NCBI GenBank assembly: GCA_963728895.1
Contig: CAVSLM010000001.1
Coordinates: forward strand, 62,001-126,000
DNA: 64,000 nucleotides
Source of the DNA: CAVSLM01 sp963728895
GTDB lineage: Bacteria; Pseudomonadota; Gammaproteobacteria; JBBQDK01
Direction of reading: 5' to 3'
Shown: positions 27,071 through 35,610 of the stretch, one piece after another
Layout: the number at the start of each line of letters is the position of its first letter
Numbering within the stretch: position 1 is the stretch's first letter
Notes under the pieces: generated by a model
Told to the model about the DNA's origin: nothing
The model's database searches: none
Seen by the model: the letters and a program-made list of their open reading frames with translations, nothing else
Program-made: the position numbers and the translations under genes

Positions 27071-27913
27071 GTGTTGCAGCGCCATGCAATTGCGCTTGCT
27101 GCCAGCGCGCTGCTCTGTGCGTGCGCCGGTCCGTCCCTGGCGCGCGTCGACGCCGAGGCACTGGAGGCACGGGTCAATCGCCTGGAGAGCCAGAGCCTGG
27201 TCGACCTGCTCACACGCCTGCAGCGGCTCGAGGAGGACGTGCAGCGCCTGCGTGGCGATCTCGAGGAGCAGTCCCATCAGCTGGGCACGCTGCAGCAACA
27301 GCAGCGTGATCTTTACCTGGACCTCGATCAGCGCCTGCGCCGCCTGGAGCCGGGCGGCGCATCCGCCGCACCGGGTGCTGCCGTACCGGGCGGCAAGCCC
27401 GGCGGTTCCACGCCTCCTGTCATGATGCGCACTCCCTCTGCCTCGCCATCCGCGCCGGCGCAAGCGGAGACCGGCGAAACCACGACCGGTGCGCCTTCCG
27501 CCGGCGCCGCCGGTGGATCGGCCGACGACGGCGAGGATGCCGCCTACGAGCGCGCATTCGGGCTGCTCAAGGACCGGCATTATCAGGAAGCTGCGGAGGC
27601 GTTTCGCAGCTTCCTCAACACCTACCCGAAAGGGCGGCTCGCCGACAACGCGCAGTACTGGCTGGGTGAAGCGAGCTACGTGACCCGCAACTTCCCGCAG
27701 GCGCTGGTCGAGTTCCACAAGCTCCTCGACTTCTATCCCAAGAGTGCCAAGGTGCCGGACGCCCTGCTCAAGGTCGGATACGTCAACTACGAGCTGGGGC
27801 AGTGGGATGACGCGCGCCAGGCCCTCACTGAGCTTACGACCCGATACCCCGATTCCGCCGCCGCGCGACTGGCCCAGGAGCGCTTGCAGCGCATGCAGCA
27901 GGAGGGGCATTAG
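27071..27913 (+). CDS. cpoB: Cell division coordinator CpoB (YbgF)
   Basis: A 280-residue periplasmic protein: signal peptide (IALAASALLCACAGPSLA), an N-terminal trimerising coiled coil (about 25-95, ALEARVNRLESQSLVDLLTR), a low-complexity Pro/Ala/Gly/Ser linker, and a C-terminal TPR domain from about residue 155 (YERAFGLLKDRHYQEAAEAF). It links Tol function to PBP1B in E. coli. Start is a GTG two bases after the pal stop. It completes the Tol-Pal operon. Confidence 0.93.
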   Translation: MLQRHAIALAASALLCACAGPSLARVDAEALEARVNRLESQSLVDLLTRLQRLEEDVQRLRGDLEEQSHQLGTLQQQQRDLYLDLDQRLRRLEPGGASAAPGAAVPGGKPGGSTPPVMMRTPSASPSAPAQAETGETTTGAPSAGAAGGSADDGEDAAYERAFGLLKDRHYQEAAEAFRSFLNTYPKGRLADNAQYWLGEASYVTRNFPQALVEFHKLLDFYPKSAKVPDALLKVGYVNYELGQWDDARQALTELTTRYPDSAAARLAQERLQRMQQEGH

Positions 27914-28109
27914 TCGCGCCGGGCACCGCCATGGACGGGTCCGCGTGGGAGCCGTCCGTGGTCACGCGGCACTCTTCTTCGGCGCGAATGCTGCCCGGTT
28001 TGCGGTGCCCTGCTCCACGACGTACAGTGATACGGCTGCTGCATGGCCTTCGCGCACGCGACCCCCACCGGGAACGCCTCGTGCATCGGCCTGCCCGACG
28101 GCGACCGCG

Positions 28110-28751
28110 ATGGAAAGACTGCGCATCACCGAGATTTTCCTCTCGTTGCAGGGCGAGACCCGTACCATGGGCCTGCCCACGGTGTTTGTGCGCCTCACCG
28201 GCTGTCCATTGCGCTGCCAGTATTGCGATACCGCATACGCCTTCCACGGCGGCGACTGGATGGAAATTTCGGAAGTCGTGACCACGGTGTGCAACTTTGG
28301 TGTACATCACGTCACCGTCACCGGCGGCGAGCCGCTCGCGCAGAAGCCTTGCCTGCCGTTGTTGCGCGCCCTTTGCGACGGCGGGTTCGAAGTGTCGCTG
28401 GAGACCAGTGGCGCGCTCGACGTGGGTGCAGTCGATGAGCGGGTGATCAAGGTGCTGGACCTCAAGACGCCGGGCTCGGGTGAGCTGGCGCGCAATCGCT
28501 ACGGGAATCTCGCGCACCTGACTGCGCGCGATCAAGTGAAGTTCGTGCTGTGCGACCGCGCCGATTACGAGTGGGCGCGGGCGCAGCTCACCGAGCACAC
28601 CCTGGCGCAGCGCTGCGAGGTGCTGTTCTCGCCGAGCCATGGCCAGCTCGATCCCACCAGGCTCGCCGAGTGGATACTGGCGGATCGCCTGGCCGTGCGT
28701 CTGCAGATCCAGCTGCACAAGCTGCTGTGGGGCGATGCACCCGGACATTGA
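28110..28751 (+). CDS. queE: 7-carboxy-7-deazaguanine synthase QueE
   Basis: Radical SAM enzyme of queuosine/7-deazaguanine synthesis, 213 residues. ITEIFLSLQGETRTMGLPTVF is the family start, GCPLRCQYCDTAYAF supplies the CxxxCxxC-type cluster ligands, and VTGGEPLAQ is the SAM-contacting GGE motif. The frame is open far upstream; ATG at 28110 gives the proper start. A 196-base gap separates it from cpoB. The order cpoB-queE-queC is common in this group of bacteria. Confidence 0.94.
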   Translation: MERLRITEIFLSLQGETRTMGLPTVFVRLTGCPLRCQYCDTAYAFHGGDWMEISEVVTTVCNFGVHHVTVTGGEPLAQKPCLPLLRALCDGGFEVSLETSGALDVGAVDERVIKVLDLKTPGSGELARNRYGNLAHLTARDQVKFVLCDRADYEWARAQLTEHTLAQRCEVLFSPSHGQLDPTRLAEWILADRLAVRLQIQLHKLLWGDAPGH

Positions 28752-28773
28752 GTGCGATCAAGAGAGGGCGACG

Positions 28774-29469
28774 GTGAAGGATACTGATGACGTTGTGGTG
28801 CCGCGCGCCGTTGTTCTGCTCTCGGGCGGCCTGGATTCCGCCGTCACGCTTGCACTGGCGCGCGAGCAGGGTTTCTCCTGTCATGCGCTGAGCTTCGACT
28901 ACGGTCAGCGCCATCAGGCCGAGCTGCAGGCGGCGCGACGCATTGCCGCCTCCATGGGCGTGGCGGTGCTCAAGATCCTGCCGATCGGTCTCGCCGAAAT
29001 TGGCGGGTCCGCGCTCACCGACCCGAACATCGATGTCCCGGAGCATCCTTCCGCCGCAATCCCCGTCACCTACGTCCCGGCGCGCAATACCGTCTTCCTG
29101 GCGCTGGCGCTCGGGTGGGCCGAGGTTCTTGGCGCCTGCGACATCTTCATCGGCGTCAACGCCGTCGACTACTCCGGTTATCCGGATTGCCGTCCGGAGT
29201 ACATCGCCGCCTTCCAGCGTCTGGCCAACCTCGCCACGCGCGCCGGTATCGAAGGACACCGCTGTCGCATTCACACCCCGCTCATCTATCTCAGCAAGGC
29301 CGAGATCGTGCGCGAAGGCGTGCGACTCGGTGTGGACTTCGCGCAGACGGTGTCCTGTTACGCGGCCGATGAGGCCGGGCGTGCCTGCGGGCGTTGCGAT
29401 TCCTGCCGTCTGCGCGCCGCGGGTTTCGCTGCCGCCGGCCTGCCCGACCCGACGCACTATCGGCCCTGA
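28774..29469 (+). CDS. queC: 7-cyano-7-deazaguanine (preQ0) synthase QueC
   Basis: ATP-dependent enzyme that turns 7-carboxy-7-deazaguanine and ammonia into preQ0. The 231-residue protein has the PP-loop LLSGGLDSAVTLALA near the N-terminus, the YVPARNTVFLALALG segment, and the zinc site CYAADEAGRACGRCDSCRLRA-type cluster (four Cys) at the end. GTG at 28774 is preferred over the upstream ATG at 28735, because it has AGAGAGGG upstream and does not overlap queE. QueD and FolE are not in the window. Confidence 0.94.
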   Translation: MKDTDDVVVPRAVVLLSGGLDSAVTLALAREQGFSCHALSFDYGQRHQAELQAARRIAASMGVAVLKILPIGLAEIGGSALTDPNIDVPEHPSAAIPVTYVPARNTVFLALALGWAEVLGACDIFIGVNAVDYSGYPDCRPEYIAAFQRLANLATRAGIEGHRCRIHTPLIYLSKAEIVREGVRLGVDFAQTVSCYAADEAGRACGRCDSCRLRAAGFAAAGLPDPTHYRP

Positions 29470-29491
29470 CCGCCCCTGACCCCGGGAAGAT

Positions 29492-29540
29492 GGGGTCGGT
29501 GACAAACGAGGATGATTTGTCCCCGACTCCGATGTTTTTT
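29492..29540 (+). terminator. Long inverted repeat after queC, followed by a T run
   Basis: GGGGTCGGTGACAAA (29492-29506) pairs with TTTGTCCCCGACTCC (29516-29530), leaving a nine-base loop, and TTTTTT at 29535-29540 follows. It can act as a rho-independent terminator for queC. Very similar GTCGG-GACAAA palindromes also occur as intergenic repeat ends linked to transposase remnants in proteobacteria, so it may be a repeat element rather than a dedicated terminator. Confidence 0.6.
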
Positions 29541-29936
29541 CGGACAGCGCCATCGGCTTTGCGGCGTCTCGCCAGGGCAGCACGAATCATTGCGCAGATG
29601 CCGCATCCGAAGTTCGGCACGCGGCTCGGCGCGTTGCCCCTCGGTGCGTCATACCCCTCGCTGCAACGCGCACACAGTGACATGTCGCAAATACGGGACA
29701 GGATCAACCGAAAACGATGAGACCTGGGGTGTGACGGATATCTTTGGAGCGTGATTCGCGCGTAAAAGGCAGGTGGAAGAAAGCCGCGCGGACTCCCCGC
29801 CGCCGCGCGGGCTCGGGGACTTAAAGTACGGGAGACATCTTCCGCTATCATCGCCTCCTGCAGCCACACCGCGCGCACTTCCGGTCCCAGTACCGGGGGG
29901 CGTTCTACAGCAGATCAGGTGGAAGAGAGCGAATGG
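29541..29936. other. Intergenic gap queC to GGDEF-EAL gene
   Basis: About 400 bases with no supportable gene. A minus-strand frame covering about 29480-29700 (containing SLCARCSEGYDAPRG and FGCGICAMIRAALARRRK) ends inside the GACAAA palindrome and could be the decayed end of a mobile-element gene, but I cannot assign a family. Confidence 0.3.
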
Positions 29937-32063
29937 ATGGATTCACTCGATGCAACCACCGGAGCTTCCGGAAACCGTAACTGGTGCTGCACCCGACCTG
30001 AGGTGCCGCATGCAGCCTGCTCGGAACGCAGCACTGCAATCGGCGCCGAGATTCCGCAAGCGAGCGCGACGGCGGGCGCCCCGGCGCGGGGCGGGGACCG
30101 GCGCACCGTACTGACGGGTATCCTGATCGGTCTGCTGCTCGCGGTCGTGGTGAGCACGGCCGACGTCGCGATCGGCGTGTTCCTGCTGGACGCCGTCGAT
30201 CCCACCGAGAGTCTTACCCATCGAGTATCGGACCACTTGGTGCGAAGCGGGGCAGTGACGCTCGGGGTTGCGGTAGGCGTGGCGATCATTTCCATTGCCC
30301 TGGTCCGCAAGCGTCGCCTGGCGGAGGACGCCGTGCAGCGCGAGCGGGACTTCCTCCAGATGGTGATCGACGGTGCACCCGATCCGCTGATGGTCATCGG
30401 ACTGGACTATCGGGTCATTCTGATGAACAAGGCGGCCCGCGGCTATCTCGACAATGACTCCGATGCGGCCGGCCCCCTGCTCTGCCATCGCGTGAGCCAC
30501 AAGTCGGAGGTGCCGTGCAGCGGGACCGAGCATCCCTGTCCTCTGGGGGAGGTACAACGCACCCTGAAACCGGTGAAGGTGGTTCACGAGCATATCATGA
30601 GCGAGGGAGAGCGGCGCATTTTCGAGCTCGAAGCGACACCGTTGTGGAATCAGGACGGTGAACTGGTGGGTATCATCGAGGGGTCGCGCGACATCACGGA
30701 GCGCGCCCGGGCGGAGCGCCAGCTGCGCGAGAATCGCGCGCATCTGCACTACCTGGCGCACCACGATCCACTCACGCACCTCCCCAACCGGCTGCTCTTC
30801 CAGGACCGTTTGCAGCAGGCGATCCACAGGGCGCAGCGCAGGTCACTGCACCTCGCGGTTCTGTTCCTCGACCTCGACCGGTTCAAGAACATCAACGATG
30901 AGCTCGGGCACTCGGTGGGAGACGACCTATTGAAGGTCGTGGGGCAACGGTTGCGGAATGTCACGCGTAAAGGTGACACGGTGGCGCGGCTCGGAGGCGA
31001 TGAGTTCGTCATCGTCCTGGACTCCATCGAAGGCGCACGCGGAGCGGCCCTCGTCGCGCAGAAGCTGCTTGAAGATTTGTCGCGGCCGGTGACGCTGGGG
31101 CATCACGAGATCCGCCCGGGAACCAGTGTCGGAATCGCAGTGTATCCCGAGGACGCGGTGGACGTGGAAGGTTTGATGAAGTGTGCCGACATTGCAATGT
31201 ACCGTGCCAAACAGCGAGGAGGCAGCGGATATCAGTTCTATACCGCCGATATGACCGCGCGGGCGGCGGGGTTGTTCAAGCTCGAAAACGATCTGCGTGG
31301 TGCCATGGCCAGCGATCAGCTCCTGCTGCACTTCCAGCCTCAACTGAATCTGCACACGCACAGATTGTCGGGCGTGGAAGCGCTGGTGCGCTGGCGCCAT
31401 CCGCGCCTGGGCATGTTGTCGGCGGCCGAATTCTTGCCGCTTGCCGAGGAGCGTGGGATGAGCGTTCTGCTTGGCACCTGGGTGATGCAGGCGGCGTGCG
31501 AGCAGAACAAGCGGTGGCAGGAAGCGGGGCATGCGCCGGTGAGGATGTGCGTGAACCTGTCGGCGCGACAGTTACACCGGGGGGACCTGGTCGACAGCGT
31601 TGCGCGGGTGTTGCGTGAAACCTCTCTCGACCCGCAGTACCTGGAGCTGGAGGTTGCCGAGTGCTGCGCCATGGATGACGCAGAGGCGAAACTCGAAACC
31701 CTGAACAGCTTGAGGAGAACGGGCGTGTCGCTGGCCATCGACGACTTCGGGACCGGCTACTCGTCCGTGCGCTACCTCAAACGATTCCCCATCCGCCGGG
31801 TCAAGATCGACCGCTCCTTCGTGCAGGATGTCACGCGTGATCCCAACAACGCCGCGATTGCCGCTTCCACCATTGCGCTTGCCAAGACCTTGCAGCTCGA
31901 CGTCATCGCGGAGGGGGTAGAAACGGAAGAACAGTCCGTGTTCCTGCGCCAGCACGGATGCGACCACGGCCAGGGGTTCCTTTACGGACGCCCTATGCCC
32001 GCCAGTGACTTCGAAAGGTTCTTCGGTGCGGGAGGCGCAGGTCGCTCCACTCTGGCAAGTTAG
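29937..32063 (+). CDS. Membrane PAS-GGDEF-EAL protein (c-di-GMP turnover)
   Basis: A 708-residue protein. Two membrane helices (about 58-84 and 105-123) precede a PAS domain (about 135-255), a GGDEF domain (ARLGGDEF near residue 350) and an EAL domain (about 455-700, starting GVEALVRWRH near 478, then DDFGTGYSS and AEGVETEEQ). Both catalytic motifs are intact, so it could make or degrade c-di-GMP. The PAS domain has a cluster of Cys and His (LCHRVSHKSEVPCSGTEHPC), reminiscent of metal- or redox-sensing PAS domains. GTG at 29919 is an alternative start; ATG 29937 has a better ribosome binding site. Confidence 0.93.
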   Translation: MDSLDATTGASGNRNWCCTRPEVPHAACSERSTAIGAEIPQASATAGAPARGGDRRTVLTGILIGLLLAVVVSTADVAIGVFLLDAVDPTESLTHRVSDHLVRSGAVTLGVAVGVAIISIALVRKRRLAEDAVQRERDFLQMVIDGAPDPLMVIGLDYRVILMNKAARGYLDNDSDAAGPLLCHRVSHKSEVPCSGTEHPCPLGEVQRTLKPVKVVHEHIMSEGERRIFELEATPLWNQDGELVGIIEGSRDITERARAERQLRENRAHLHYLAHHDPLTHLPNRLLFQDRLQQAIHRAQRRSLHLAVLFLDLDRFKNINDELGHSVGDDLLKVVGQRLRNVTRKGDTVARLGGDEFVIVLDSIEGARGAALVAQKLLEDLSRPVTLGHHEIRPGTSVGIAVYPEDAVDVEGLMKCADIAMYRAKQRGGSGYQFYTADMTARAAGLFKLENDLRGAMASDQLLLHFQPQLNLHTHRLSGVEALVRWRHPRLGMLSAAEFLPLAEERGMSVLLGTWVMQAACEQNKRWQEAGHAPVRMCVNLSARQLHRGDLVDSVARVLRETSLDPQYLELEVAECCAMDDAEAKLETLNSLRRTGVSLAIDDFGTGYSSVRYLKRFPIRRVKIDRSFVQDVTRDPNNAAIAASTIALAKTLQLDVIAEGVETEEQSVFLRQHGCDHGQGFLYGRPMPASDFERFFGAGGAGRSTLAS

Positions 32064-32220
32064 CCCGTACACACCGCAACCCCAACTTCGACGACCGTCC
32101 GTTCCTTGATTTTCTATTCGGACGCCCACCTGCCTGGCGGGATCGGTGACGCCGGTGTTGAGGATCGCCTGTAGTTTCCTCGTGTGCAGGCGCAAGCGGC
32201 GTACCACTTTCGCTCCGTCG

Positions 32221-32264
32221 GGGAGCGTCGCTCCCGGCGGCGCAACGGCGACCCCCAGGGCCGC
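32221..32264 (+). repeat. REP-like palindromic unit, type 1, copy 1
   Basis: A GGGAGCG-GCTCCC hairpin followed by GGCGGCGC and the partial hairpin ending in AGGGCCGC. It matches the unit at 33355-33398 with about six differences over 44 bases. Confidence 0.7.
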
Positions 32265-32322
32265 ATTTTCCCGAACCTGCATGCGGTCGTCCCGCGTCCC
32301 GATCCACGTGCGTCGCAGGACA

Positions 32323-32381
32323 GCGGCGCTGCGCGCCGCAGAATCGCGGTGCACAGCCCCGCTTCCCACGGGCGGCCACCG
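32323..32381 (+). repeat. REP-like palindromic unit, type 2, copy 1
   Basis: A GCGGCGC-GCGCCGC hairpin followed by ATCGCGGTGCACAGCCCCGC. The first 47 bases match the unit at 33165-33211 with one substitution and one indel. Confidence 0.7.
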
Positions 32382-32506
32382 TGCACCCTGACCGAGGCCG
32401 CGGCTGGTTGCAGCTCCACGCCGGCCTCGAGATGCGCTAGCATCGGTGCATCGCCGCAGCGCGAGCGTTGTGTGCCGCCGTTTACGCAATTCCGAAGGTG
32501 AACCCC

Positions 32507-32962
32507 ATGAAACGAATGTTATTGACAATGGTCGTGGCACTGTCTGTGGGCATCGGGGGGTGCGCATCCAATTTGTCCGGGCAATCCTATTCGCGTGCCG
32601 AAGCCCGCACCGTTCAACAGGTCCAGTACGGCACGGTGGAAGCCGTGCGCCCCGTACAGATCGAAGGCACGAAGACGCCGGTCGGTCCCCTCGCCGGAGC
32701 TGTCGTGGGCGGCGTGGGGGCGAGTGCGATCGGACAGGGTAGAGGCAGCGCCGTGGCTGCGGCCGTCGGCGCCGTCGCCGGTGGCCTTGCCGGTGCCGCG
32801 GCGGAGGAGGGCCTCACGCGGCGGCAGGGCGTCGAGATCACCGTGCGCCTCGACAGTGACCGCACCATCGCCGTGGTGCAGCAGGCGGCCCCCGGGGAAT
32901 CGTTCGCGCCCGGCGACCGGGTACGCGTGCTGACCGGCGCCAACGTTCGCGTCACCCGTTGA
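32507..32962 (+). CDS. Glycine-zipper outer membrane lipoprotein (SlyB-like)
   Basis: A 151-residue lipoprotein: lipobox VGIGGCAS (Cys about 18), a variable segment (VEAVRPVQIEGTKTP), and a glycine-zipper region GPLAGAVVGGVGASAIGQ with AVGAVAGGLAGAAAE at residues about 65-105, followed by a short beta-rich domain (VEITVRLDSDRTIAVVQQ). SlyB/PcpE-type proteins are outer membrane proteins tied to envelope stress. It is a single gene flanked by REP-like intergenic repeats. Confidence 0.88.
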   Translation: MKRMLLTMVVALSVGIGGCASNLSGQSYSRAEARTVQQVQYGTVEAVRPVQIEGTKTPVGPLAGAVVGGVGASAIGQGRGSAVAAAVGAVAGGLAGAAAEEGLTRRQGVEITVRLDSDRTIAVVQQAAPGESFAPGDRVRVLTGANVRVTR

Positions 32963-33164
32963 CGTAAGGCCCGCAATCTATCGATGCGGCTCGTGCTACG
33001 GATCTGCCACTTTCAACTCGGCGTTCGATGCCGCGCAATGGGGGTTGCGGGTTCCGTCGAAATGAAGGGCTGGCGCTCGGTGGGATCATCCTGGGCTCGG
33101 CGCTCACCATGAAGGTGCAGCACACGCGCGGCTCCTGCAATGCTTTCTACGGGGTCGAAACTCG

Positions 33165-33211
33165 GCGGCGCTGCGCGCCGCAGGATCGCGGTGCACAGCC
33201 CCGCTCCCACG
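33165..33211 (+). repeat. REP-like palindromic unit, type 2, copy 2
   Basis: Near-identical to 32323-32369 (GCGGCGCTGCGCGCCGC hairpin, then ATCGCGGTGCACAGCCCCGC). Confidence 0.7.
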
Positions 33212-33290
33212 GTGCCGGCATCCAGGACCGCGGGACCAACCTACGCCCGCAGCGCATCATGGTCCTGCCGAGGACGAACGACCCACGGGT

Positions 33291-33319
33291 AGGAGCGTCG
33301 CTCACGGCGGCGCGATTCC
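33291..33319 (+). repeat. REP-like palindromic unit, type 1, partial copy
   Basis: GGAGCGTCGCTCACGGCGGC, a degenerate partial copy of the type 1 unit, 64 bases upstream of the full copy at 33355. Confidence 0.6.
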
Positions 33320-33354
33320 AATAGTTCCACGTCGAGGATCGGGCAAGCACCTGT

Positions 33355-33398
33355 GGGAGCGCCGCTCCCGGCGGCGCGATGGCGGCCCGCAGGGCCGC
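33355..33398 (+). repeat. REP-like palindromic unit, type 1, copy 2
   Basis: GGGAGCG-CC-GCTCCC hairpin followed by a second perfect hairpin, GCGGCCC-GCA-GGGCCGC. It matches 32221-32264. Confidence 0.7.
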
Positions 33399-33777
33399 GT
33401 TATTACCATGCTCACACGAGAGACACCCTGCCGGCACAGGTTCCGACTTCGACAGCGCTGCTGCCCGCAGAGAGCTCCGACTTTGCCGGGGCTGCGCGCC
33501 TTTTGCCGCACTCCTGGTTCGGGCTAGCGGTCGGCCCACGGCTTGTGGACACTCCGTATTACGCGGGCGTCGTGCCCTTGTTTCCTTTCGATCCCTCGAC
33601 GCAGACTGCTGGAATCGGCGGCGGGTTGCGCGTGAACTATGCTTTAAATGAGGGTCGGACAACCGTCGCGAAGTCAACGGCCAAATGCCGTTCCCACGTT
33701 CGGACCAGGGTTGCAGCGCTGGCGTCGAGTCGTTCGCAGGTCACGAGTTGAATCACATTGGTTCGGATGAAAGCGCG

Positions 33778-34671
33778 ATGGACGGCATTCTGACATGTGT
33801 CCTGAACGAGAAGGCCGGATCGAATATCGCTGGCGAGGCGCGGGCGCTGATCGCTCGCATTGCGGCGGAGCAGGGCCGGGAGGCCCGGATCCTCGTCGCG
33901 GGTGCCGGGAACGATCTCGCTTCGCTTGCTGATGAGGCGCGCGCGGCCGGCGGACTGGTCGTGGCCGGTGGCGGCGACGGCACCATTGCGGCGGTCGCGA
34001 CGGCGCTGGTGGACACAGACGTCACGCTCGGCGTGCTGCCCATGGGAACCCTCAATCACTTTGCGAAGGACCTGGGCATTCCGCTCGAGCTCGAGACAGC
34101 GATCCGGACGTTGTTCACCGGCAAAGTCACCCGTGTGGATGTCGGCGAAGTCAACGGGCGTATCTTCCTCAACAATTCCAGCATCGGCTTCTATCCGCTG
34201 ATCGTGCGGGAGCGCGAGCGCCTGCAGCGACGGGGCAACAGCAAATGGTTCGCCTTTGCGCAGGCCGCCGCACAGATGTTTCAGCGATCGAGCACGCTGC
34301 ATGTCGGACTGGATGACGATGGCCAGCGGCGGCAGTCGTGCGATACGGCCTTCGTATTCGTCGGCAACAACCGGTACGAATTGGCGGGCCTGGAGATCGG
34401 CACGCGGGCGGCCCTGGACGGCGCCAGGTTGTGGGTCTGCGCGGCGCCCTATGCGGGCCGGTTCAAGCTGTTTGCGTTGGCGGTGCAGGCGCTGCTGGGC
34501 CTGGTTCGTGATGTGGACCTCGCAGCGTTCGATACCGGGCATCTGGACGTGCGCATGCGTCGCCGCAATGTGCTTGTCGCGACCGATGGCGAAGTGACCG
34601 GGATGCAGATACCGCTGCGCTATCGCATCCGGCCCGCCGCGCTGCGCGTGGTCGTGCCTGCTGCGGAGTGA
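33778..34671 (+). CDS. Diacylglycerol kinase-family lipid kinase
   Basis: A 297-residue member of the DAGK catalytic domain (YegS/DgkB-like) family. The nucleotide-binding motif is VVAGGGDGTIAAV at about residue 61, followed by the conserved GVLPMGTLNHFAKDLGIP segment. C-terminal beta-rich domain includes VATDGEVTG. Members phosphorylate diacylglycerol, phosphatidylglycerol or sphingoid bases; the substrate cannot be told here. The ATG at 33778 is preferred over the upstream extension, which enters repeat-rich sequence. The stop is directly followed by the phosphoesterase start. Confidence 0.88.
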   Translation: MDGILTCVLNEKAGSNIAGEARALIARIAAEQGREARILVAGAGNDLASLADEARAAGGLVVAGGGDGTIAAVATALVDTDVTLGVLPMGTLNHFAKDLGIPLELETAIRTLFTGKVTRVDVGEVNGRIFLNNSSIGFYPLIVRERERLQRRGNSKWFAFAQAAAQMFQRSSTLHVGLDDDGQRRQSCDTAFVFVGNNRYELAGLEIGTRAALDGARLWVCAAPYAGRFKLFALAVQALLGLVRDVDLAAFDTGHLDVRMRRRNVLVATDGEVTGMQIPLRYRIRPAALRVVVPAAE

Positions 34672-35520
34672 GTGAGCGCGCGCGTGCGCACGATCGTTCA
34701 TCTCTCGGACCTGCATTTTGGCCATGTCGACCCCGCGATCCCGCCGGCGCTGCTTCGATCGGTGGCGGAGATCGCGCCCGACCTCATCGTCGTTTCGGGC
34801 GACTTGACGCAACGTGCCCGCGTGGCGCAGTTCAAAGCGGCGGCGCGGTTCCTCGAGGCGTTGTCGGCCCCGCTGCTGCTGGTTCCCGGCAATCACGACG
34901 TTCCGCTCTACGACATCGTGCGCCGCTGGCTATCGCCGCTCGGGCGTTATCGGCGCTACATCACGAGCGATCTCGCGCCCTTTTACGAGGACGCGGAGAT
35001 CGCCGTGCTCGGCATGAACACAGCGCGCGCGCTGACGCTCAAGAACGGCCGCATCAATCGGCTGCAGGTCCAGGCGGCGACGCAGCGATTCGCGCACTGC
35101 GGGCCCAACGTGACGCGGATGGTCGTCACGCACCATGCGTTCGACACGCCCGACCCGGCGCCAGGCGCCGCGGTCGCGCATAAGGTGGTGGGCCGGGCCG
35201 ACATGGCGATGACGGGCTTGATCCGCTCGGGCGTCGACATGATTCTCTCCGGCCACCTGCATGTGAGCGGTATCGGCGAGACCACCAGGCGCTACGCGCT
35301 GGCCGGCCGGACCGCGCTCCTGATCATGGGGGGCACCGCGACATCGAGGCGCCGACGCGGCGAAGGGAACGCATTCAATGTGGTGCGCATCGCCCGCCCG
35401 GAAGTGGCAATCGAGCGCATGGCCTGGCGGCCGGATGATGCGCGGTTCGTGTCCACAAGCACGGAGCGGTTCAGGCACTCGGAGCGTGGCTGGTCGCGTC
35501 CGGAACGGGAGCCCGCATGA
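34672..35520 (+). CDS. Calcineurin-like metallophosphoesterase
   Basis: A 282-residue binuclear metallophosphoesterase. All blocks are present: HLSDLHFGH (about residue 10), VVSGDLTQRA (about 41), VPGNHDVPL (about 70), VTHHAFD (about 153) and SGHLHVSG (about 191). The GTG start follows the lipid kinase stop with no gap, so they form an operon. It resembles CpdA/Icc-type cyclic nucleotide or phospholipid diesterases; pairing with a lipid kinase would suit lipid head-group turnover, but this is inference. Confidence 0.88.
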   Translation: MSARVRTIVHLSDLHFGHVDPAIPPALLRSVAEIAPDLIVVSGDLTQRARVAQFKAAARFLEALSAPLLLVPGNHDVPLYDIVRRWLSPLGRYRRYITSDLAPFYEDAEIAVLGMNTARALTLKNGRINRLQVQAATQRFAHCGPNVTRMVVTHHAFDTPDPAPGAAVAHKVVGRADMAMTGLIRSGVDMILSGHLHVSGIGETTRRYALAGRTALLIMGGTATSRRRRGEGNAFNVVRIARPEVAIERMAWRPDDARFVSTSTERFRHSERGWSRPEREPA

Positions 35521-35610
35521 AGCCGTCCACGAGGTGGCGCGCCGGGTCTGGTTCCTGCACAGCCGGGATCGCGGTGCATGCCCGGATGCCCCAGGCGAGG
35601 GAGCGGCCAC

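Larger units (their letters stand above)
32064..32506. other. Intergenic gap with REP-like palindromes
   Basis: About 440 bases with no gene. It contains two palindromic units described separately (32221-32264 and 32323-32381), both of which recur in the 33.1-33.4 kb gap. Confidence 0.5.
32963..33777. other. Large intergenic gap with REP-like palindromes
   Basis: About 815 bases. It holds repeat units at 33165-33211, 33291-33319 and 33355-33398. The remaining part (33400-33750) has a plus-strand frame whose middle (HSWFGLAVGPRLVDTPYYAG) reads like protein but has no family and no plausible start, so it may be gene debris. Confidence 0.4.

Noticed and set aside
29649..29867. 72-codon minus-strand frame in the queC to GGDEF gap
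   Set aside because: No ribosome binding site, no family, and it lies in repeat-like sequence; more likely debris than a gene.
33353..33751. 132-codon plus-strand frame before the lipid kinase
   Set aside because: It begins in a REP-like palindrome and has no family; only its middle looks protein-like, so it is reported as gap content rather than a gene.
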